From assembly GCF_025989185.1 (NCBI RefSeq), contig NZ_JAPDNT010000015.1:1-64000 (forward strand): a stretch of 64,000 nucleotides of DNA, read 5' to 3'. Below are positions 60,353 through 64,000 of the stretch, piece by piece; within the stretch, counting starts at the first letter, position 1, and each line of letters opens with the position of its first letter. The translations under genes were made by a program, and so were the position numbers. Origin of the DNA: Limobrevibacterium gyesilva (GTDB lineage Bacteria > Pseudomonadota > Alphaproteobacteria > Acetobacterales > Acetobacteraceae). A model generated the notes under the pieces. That model saw nothing but the letters and a program-made list of their open reading frames with translations, searched no databases and was not told the origin of the DNA.

Positions 60353-61564
60353 ATGTCCATTTCGAACGTCAGCATCGACGGCAAACGCCTGCTCGGCGAT
60401 CTCTATCGCCTGCGCGAATTCGGCACCTACAAGACGGGGGTACATCGGCCGACCTTCTCGCCGGTGGACATGGACAGTCGGCGCTGGCTGGCGGAGCGGA
60501 TGCGCGAGGCGGGGCTGGAGCCGGAGATCGACGGGATCGGCAACGTGATCGGGCGCGGCGCCGGTGAAGGGCCGCGGGTGCTGCTGGGCAGCCATACGGA
60601 GACCCAGCCGCATGCGGGGTGGCTGGATGGCGCACTGGGCGTGATGTACGGGCTGGAGGTGGCGCGCACGCTTGGCCGCGGCGTGGACGTGGTGTCATGG
60701 GCGGACGAGGAAGGGCATTACGTGTCGTTCCTGGGCAGCCGGTCCCATGTCGGCGACCTCAGCGAGGCGGACATCGATGCGGCGCGCAATCGGTACGACG
60801 CAACGCCGCTGCGGGACGCGCTGGCTCAGGCGGGGCTGGCGGGGCGAGGGCGGGCGGCGTTCGAGCCCGGACGTTACGTCGGCTACCTGGAGGCGCATAT
60901 CGAGCAGGGCGATGAGCTGGACACGACCGGGCGGAAGATCGGCGTGGTGACCAGCATCGTCGGCATCTGGCAGTACCGGGTGGTGATCGCGGGCGTACAG
61001 AACCATGCGGGGACCACGCGCATGGCGATCCGCAAGGATGCCGGCGTGGCGGCGGTGAAGCTGCTGTCGGCCATCGAACGGCGGTTCCCCGACGTGGCCG
61101 CGCCGCGATCCGTGTGGACGGCGGGGCGGATTGCGCTGACCCCCGGCGCGCCGAGCATCGTGCCCGGCGGGGCCGAGATCCTGTTCCAGTTCCGCGACGC
61201 CGATCCCGAGGTGCTGCAGCGGCTGGAGACGACACTGGAGGAACTGGTGGCGGAGGCGAATCAAGGGCCGTGCACGGCCGTTCTGGAGAACATCTCGCGC
61301 TCGATCCCGAAGACGATGGACCCGGGGTTCCAGGCGGCACTGGACCGCGCCGCCGAGCGCTACGCGCCCGGCCTGCACCAGCGCATGCCCAGCGGCGCCG
61401 GGCACGACGCGCAGCAGCTGGCGCGGGTGATGCCAGCGGCGATGCTGTTCGTGCCGAGCATCGGCGGCATCAGCCACCATTACACCGAGGACACCGCCGA
61501 CGACGACATCGTGCTGGGTTGCCAAGTGCTGGCGGCTGCCGTCGCGGAGATCCTGGCGGGGTAG
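60353..61564 (+). CDS. M20-family amidohydrolase (carbamoyl-amidase / allantoate amidohydrolase type)
   Basis: The 403 residues resemble HyuC/AllC-type enzymes: GSHTETQPHAGWLDG (H81, E83, D92), WADEEGHYVSF (E119, E120), YLEAHIEQGDELD and SGAGHDAQQLA. In most relatives the residue two after the His is Asp (SHLD or SHID); here it is Glu. GAGGAAG lies 6 bp before ATG 60353. It is about 36% the same in outline as the beta-ureidopropionase at 18914 only by eye, so the substrate should not be assumed to be the same. Confidence 0.87.
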   Translation: MSISNVSIDGKRLLGDLYRLREFGTYKTGVHRPTFSPVDMDSRRWLAERMREAGLEPEIDGIGNVIGRGAGEGPRVLLGSHTETQPHAGWLDGALGVMYGLEVARTLGRGVDVVSWADEEGHYVSFLGSRSHVGDLSEADIDAARNRYDATPLRDALAQAGLAGRGRAAFEPGRYVGYLEAHIEQGDELDTTGRKIGVVTSIVGIWQYRVVIAGVQNHAGTTRMAIRKDAGVAAVKLLSAIERRFPDVAAPRSVWTAGRIALTPGAPSIVPGGAEILFQFRDADPEVLQRLETTLEELVAEANQGPCTAVLENISRSIPKTMDPGFQAALDRAAERYAPGLHQRMPSGAGHDAQQLARVMPAAMLFVPSIGGISHHYTEDTADDDIVLGCQVLAAAVAEILAG

Positions 61565-61581
61565 GCCGGGCCTGGCCGCTT

Positions 61582-61608
61582 CTCCGGGGCGCTTCAGCGG
61601 CCCCGGAG
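61582..61608. terminator. Stem-loop between convergent genes
   Basis: CTCCGGGG (61582-61589) pairs with CCCCGGAG (61601-61608) around an 11-base loop. It lies just after the hydrolase stop and overlaps the last codons of the facing phosphodiesterase gene. No T run follows. Confidence 0.5.
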
Positions 61609-62328
61609 TTCCAGGGCGCGGCTGGGGCGGTCGGTGGTGAACACGTCGACGCCGAGCTTCAGCACCTTGCGGATGGCGTCGTCGTCGTTGACGGCCCAGG
61701 CACCGACGGCAAGGCCGCGGGCGCGAAGCTCGTCGCGAATCAGGGCGTCCAGCCGGTTCTGGCGCAGGCTGACGGCTCGGGCGCCGATCTCGTCGGCGAC
61801 GGCGGCGATCCCGCCCAGGCCGATATCGTCCTGAACATGCGGGGCGACCAGCCAGATGGCGCCGGCGAGGCCGCCGATGGCGACGGCTTCGGCGACGATG
61901 TCGGCCTGGAAGCTGGTGACGACGGTGCGGCCGCGCATGCCCGCTTCATCGAGGACGGCGAGGGCGCGGGGCAGCAGGCCGGGATAGGGGCGGTGCTCGT
62001 GGTCCGGCTTCACCTCCATGCGCAGCGTGATGGCGGTGGGCGCGAACAGGGCGGTGAGCTCCGCCAGCGTCATGATGCGGTCGCCGGGCGCGCCGTTGAG
62101 CGTGAGCGCCCGCAGCTCGGCCAGGCTGCGCGCGGCGACCGGGCCGGTGCCGCTGGTGGTGCGGTCGAGGGTGGCGTCGTGGATCACCACGATCTCGCCG
62201 TCCGACGTGGGGTGGATGTCGAACTCGACCTGATCGACGGGAAGCTGCGCGGTGTTGCGAAACGCCGTGGGCGCGTTCTCGGGCCATTGCAGGGCGCCGC
62301 CCCGGTGGGATGCGATGCGGGTTGTCAT
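61594..62328 (-). CDS. Glycerophosphodiester phosphodiesterase (UgpQ type)
   Basis: The 244 residues have the GDPD site: ASHRGG (H8, R9), PEN (E17), VEFDIHPTSDGEIVVIHD (E35, D37, H50). No signal peptide is seen, so it is the cytoplasmic UgpQ type that yields glycerol-3-phosphate and an alcohol. It follows the permease gene at 62348 by 19 bp, which hints that the importer handles a phosphodiester or that the gene is simply co-transcribed. Confidence 0.92.
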   Translation of the reverse strand: MTTRIASHRGGALQWPENAPTAFRNTAQLPVDQVEFDIHPTSDGEIVVIHDATLDRTTSGTGPVAARSLAELRALTLNGAPGDRIMTLAELTALFAPTAITLRMEVKPDHEHRPYPGLLPRALAVLDEAGMRGRTVVTSFQADIVAEAVAIGGLAGAIWLVAPHVQDDIGLGGIAAVADEIGARAVSLRQNRLDALIRDELRARGLAVGAWAVNDDDAIRKVLKLGVDVFTTDRPSRALELRGR

Positions 62329-62347
62329 GGCGCCGGCGCGCCTCCTT

Positions 62348-63217
62348 TCAGGTCAGGGTCGGGTCAAGGCGGTCGCGCAGCCAGTCGCCCAGCAGGCTCA
62401 CGGACAGGGTGGTCAGCACGATGGCGGCGCTGGGGGCGAGCAGGATCCAGGGCGCGCGGGTCAGGTACTCGCGCCCATAGCCGACCATGTTACCGAGGCT
62501 GGTCATCGGCGGCTGCACGCCGAGGCCGAGGAAGGAGAGGCCGCTTTCGAGCAGCACCACTTCGGGGAAGGACAGGGTGGCCGAGACGATGAGGGTGGAG
62601 GCGATGTTCGGCAGCACGTGGCGCAGATAGATGCGCAACGGGCTGGCGCCGAGCTGGCGGACGGCGGCGGCGTAGCCCTGGGCGTTGGCAGCGATGGCCA
62701 GCCCCCGGGCGATGCGGGCGTGGCGTTCCCAGCCATAGAGCCCCATGAGGGCGACGAACAGCGGCAGCGAGTTGCCGAAGAAGGCGAGCACCGACAAGGC
62801 CAGGATGAGGAAGGGCATGCTCGCCTGGAAGTCGATGAGCATCAGCACGAGCTGCTCGACCCAGCCGCGGAAATGCGCGGCGAGGAAGCCGAGCGTGGTG
62901 CCGACGGTGGCGGCGATGACGGTGGCACCGAAGGCGATGAGCAGGCTGATGCGGATGGAGACGATGAGGCGGCTGAGCACGTCGCGGCCGAGTTCGTCGG
63001 TGCCGAGCAGGTGGCGGGCGGTGCCGCCGAAGCCGACGGGCGGGGTGAGACGAGCGCGCAGGTCGAGCGCGGTGATGCCGTAGGGGCGGATGGTCTCGGC
63101 CAGCAGGGCGACGGCCAGCATGGCGACGATCCAGGCCATGGCGACGGCGACCAGCGTAGGCACGCGGGCGTGCCGGCGCGGCAGGGGGGGCACGGTGGCA
63201 AGGGTGGTCGCGGACAT
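62348..63217 (-). CDS. ABC transporter permease, DppC type
   Basis: The 289 residues have an N-terminal helix (LVAVAMAWIVAMLAVALLAE), the DppC signature HLLGTDELGRDVLSRLIVSI and the EAA loop AAAVRQLGASPLRIYLRHVL. About six membrane helices are visible. ATG 63217 lies 1 bp after the stop of the DppB-type gene. It probably works with the 58589 binding protein, although no ATPase gene is in view. Confidence 0.9.
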   Translation of the reverse strand: MSATTLATVPPLPRRHARVPTLVAVAMAWIVAMLAVALLAETIRPYGITALDLRARLTPPVGFGGTARHLLGTDELGRDVLSRLIVSIRISLLIAFGATVIAATVGTTLGFLAAHFRGWVEQLVLMLIDFQASMPFLILALSVLAFFGNSLPLFVALMGLYGWERHARIARGLAIAANAQGYAAAVRQLGASPLRIYLRHVLPNIASTLIVSATLSFPEVVLLESGLSFLGLGVQPPMTSLGNMVGYGREYLTRAPWILLAPSAAIVLTTLSVSLLGDWLRDRLDPTLT

Positions 63218-63218
63218 G

Positions 63219-64000
63219 TCAGTGCGCCCCCGCCGCGGCCTGGCTGCGCAGGCGCGGGTCGAGCACGCCGTAGAGCAGGTCCACGATCAGGTTGGACAAC
63301 ACCATGGTGGCGGCAACCAGCAGCAGGATGCACTGCACCACGGCGAGGTCGCGATTGGCGACGGCGACGACGAGCAGGCGGCCGACGCCAGGCCAGCTGA
63401 ACACGCTCTCGACCACCACGGCGCCGGCGATGAGGCTGCCGACCATGAAGCCGACGACGGTGACGGTGGGGATGGCGGCGTTGGGCAGGGCGTGGCCGCG
63501 CACCACCGCGCGCCAGGGCACGCCCTTGGCGCTGGCGGTGCGGATATAAGGCTGCCCCAGCACTTCCAGCATGGCGCTGCGAGTGAAGCGGGCGAGGATG
63601 CCGGCGCCGCCGAGCCCGAGCGTGATCACCGGCAGGATGGCGCTGCGCCAGCTCTCCTGGCCGCCGGAGGGCAGCCAGCCCAGCTGCACCGCGAACAGCA
63701 GCACCAGGAGCAGGCCGAGCACGAAGCTGGGCACCGTGAAGCCGGCGACGGCGCCGGCCATGACGATCCGGTCGGTGAGCGAGTCGCGGTGCAGGGCGGC
63801 ATGGATACCGGCGGGAATGCCCAGGCCGACCTTGACCAGCAGGGCCGGGAGGGTGATCGCCAGGGTCGCGGGGATGCGCTCGGCGACGAGCTGGATGGCC
63901 GGGCGGCCGTCGCGCATGGACTGGCCCAGCTCGCCGTGGAGGATGGCGCCGAAATAGCGCAGATATTGGGCCCAGATCGGCTGGTCGAGGCCCCAGGCGT
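63219..64000 (-). CDS. ABC transporter permease, DppB type (partial, N-terminus off right edge)
   Basis: Open from the window edge to the stop at 63219. The visible start, GLDQPIWAQYLRYFGAILHG, is the usual first periplasmic loop, so only the first membrane helix is missing. The EAA loop is RTASAKGVPWRAVVRGHALP and the ending GVLDPRLR is typical. An internal ATG at 63917 is not the true start, because the reading frame and family similarity continue upstream of it. Confidence 0.88.
   Translation of the reverse strand, partial: AWGLDQPIWAQYLRYFGAILHGELGQSMRDGRPAIQLVAERIPATLAITLPALLVKVGLGIPAGIHAALHRDSLTDRIVMAGAVAGFTVPSFVLGLLLVLLFAVQLGWLPSGGQESWRSAILPVITLGLGGAGILARFTRSAMLEVLGQPYIRTASAKGVPWRAVVRGHALPNAAIPTVTVVGFMVGSLIAGAVVVESVFSWPGVGRLLVVAVANRDLAVVQCILLLVAATMVLSNLIVDLLYGVLDPRLRSQAAAGAH

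Noticed and set aside
60006..60613. Several open frames crossing the region 60101-60352
   Set aside because: They read through the inverted-repeat element and have no coding character; the true genes end at 60100 and start at 60353.

Overview
The window is high-GC DNA from a Gram-negative bacterium. Codons end mostly in G or C, reading frames overlap as ATGA/GTGA, and there is an RND efflux pump, Mla-type and Tat-exported proteins, a 7Fe ferredoxin and many ABC importers for organic nitrogen compounds. This looks like an alphaproteobacterium, most likely an Acetobacteraceae/Rhodospirillales relative; that placement is inferred from gene content and style, not from a marker gene.

Layout. 1-4146 (-) is the edge of a contractile injection/phage-tail-like cluster: sheath, tube, a baseplate-chaperone-like zinc-ribbon protein and a partial Pro/Ala-rich protein. 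4484-13933 holds a GntR/HutC regulator diverging, across an AT-rich palindrome, from an operon of an M20 hydrolase, a complete dipeptide-type ABC importer (with DppD and DppF fused), and two further hydrolases (M20, M24) whose metal-binding residues are largely replaced. 13976-23658 is a reductive pyrimidine catabolic locus: hydantoinase/dihydropyrimidinase and a RutR-like regulator face PreT, PreA, a carbamoyl-amino-acid hydrolase and an NMT1/THI5-type ABC importer, with a near-consensus RutR operator between them. 23701-33429 (-) is a tightly packed set of ten genes (FAH-type hydrolase, ABC importer, FAD oxidoreductase, class III CoA-transferase, enoyl-CoA hydratase, 7Fe ferredoxin, LysR, ATZ/TRZ-type amidohydrolase) that looks like one uptake-and-degradation pathway for an unidentified carboxylate.

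33588-43058 carries a small acidic protein, an AlgX/AlgJ-like SGNH protein coupled to an MdtABC-type RND pump, a split TPP-dependent decarboxylase, and a divergent acyl-CoA dehydrogenase/CoA-transferase pair. 43073-49459 is mixed housekeeping: lytic transglycosylase, N-formylglutamate amidohydrolase, tRNA-Val(GAC), MlaC-like protein, lipoprotein, GMC oxidoreductase, metallo-beta-lactamase-fold hydrolase. Between the first two, a plus-strand promoter, a UUCG hairpin, an anti-Shine-Dalgarno stretch and a strong terminator suggest an unannotated small RNA (about 44144-44230).

49546-54923 (-) is the phosphate regulon pstSCAB-phoU-phoB with a Pho box upstream of pstS; phoR is not in the window. 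55415-58491 has a small membrane peptide gene, 1-Cys peroxiredoxin, an Rrf2 regulator divergent from cysteine synthase, and a DUF188 protein. 58589-64000 has a second dipeptide-type binding protein, a 154-bp long-armed palindromic repeat, a carbamoyl-amidase-type M20 hydrolase, a glycerophosphodiester phosphodiesterase, and two dipeptide-type permeases, the last running off the right edge.
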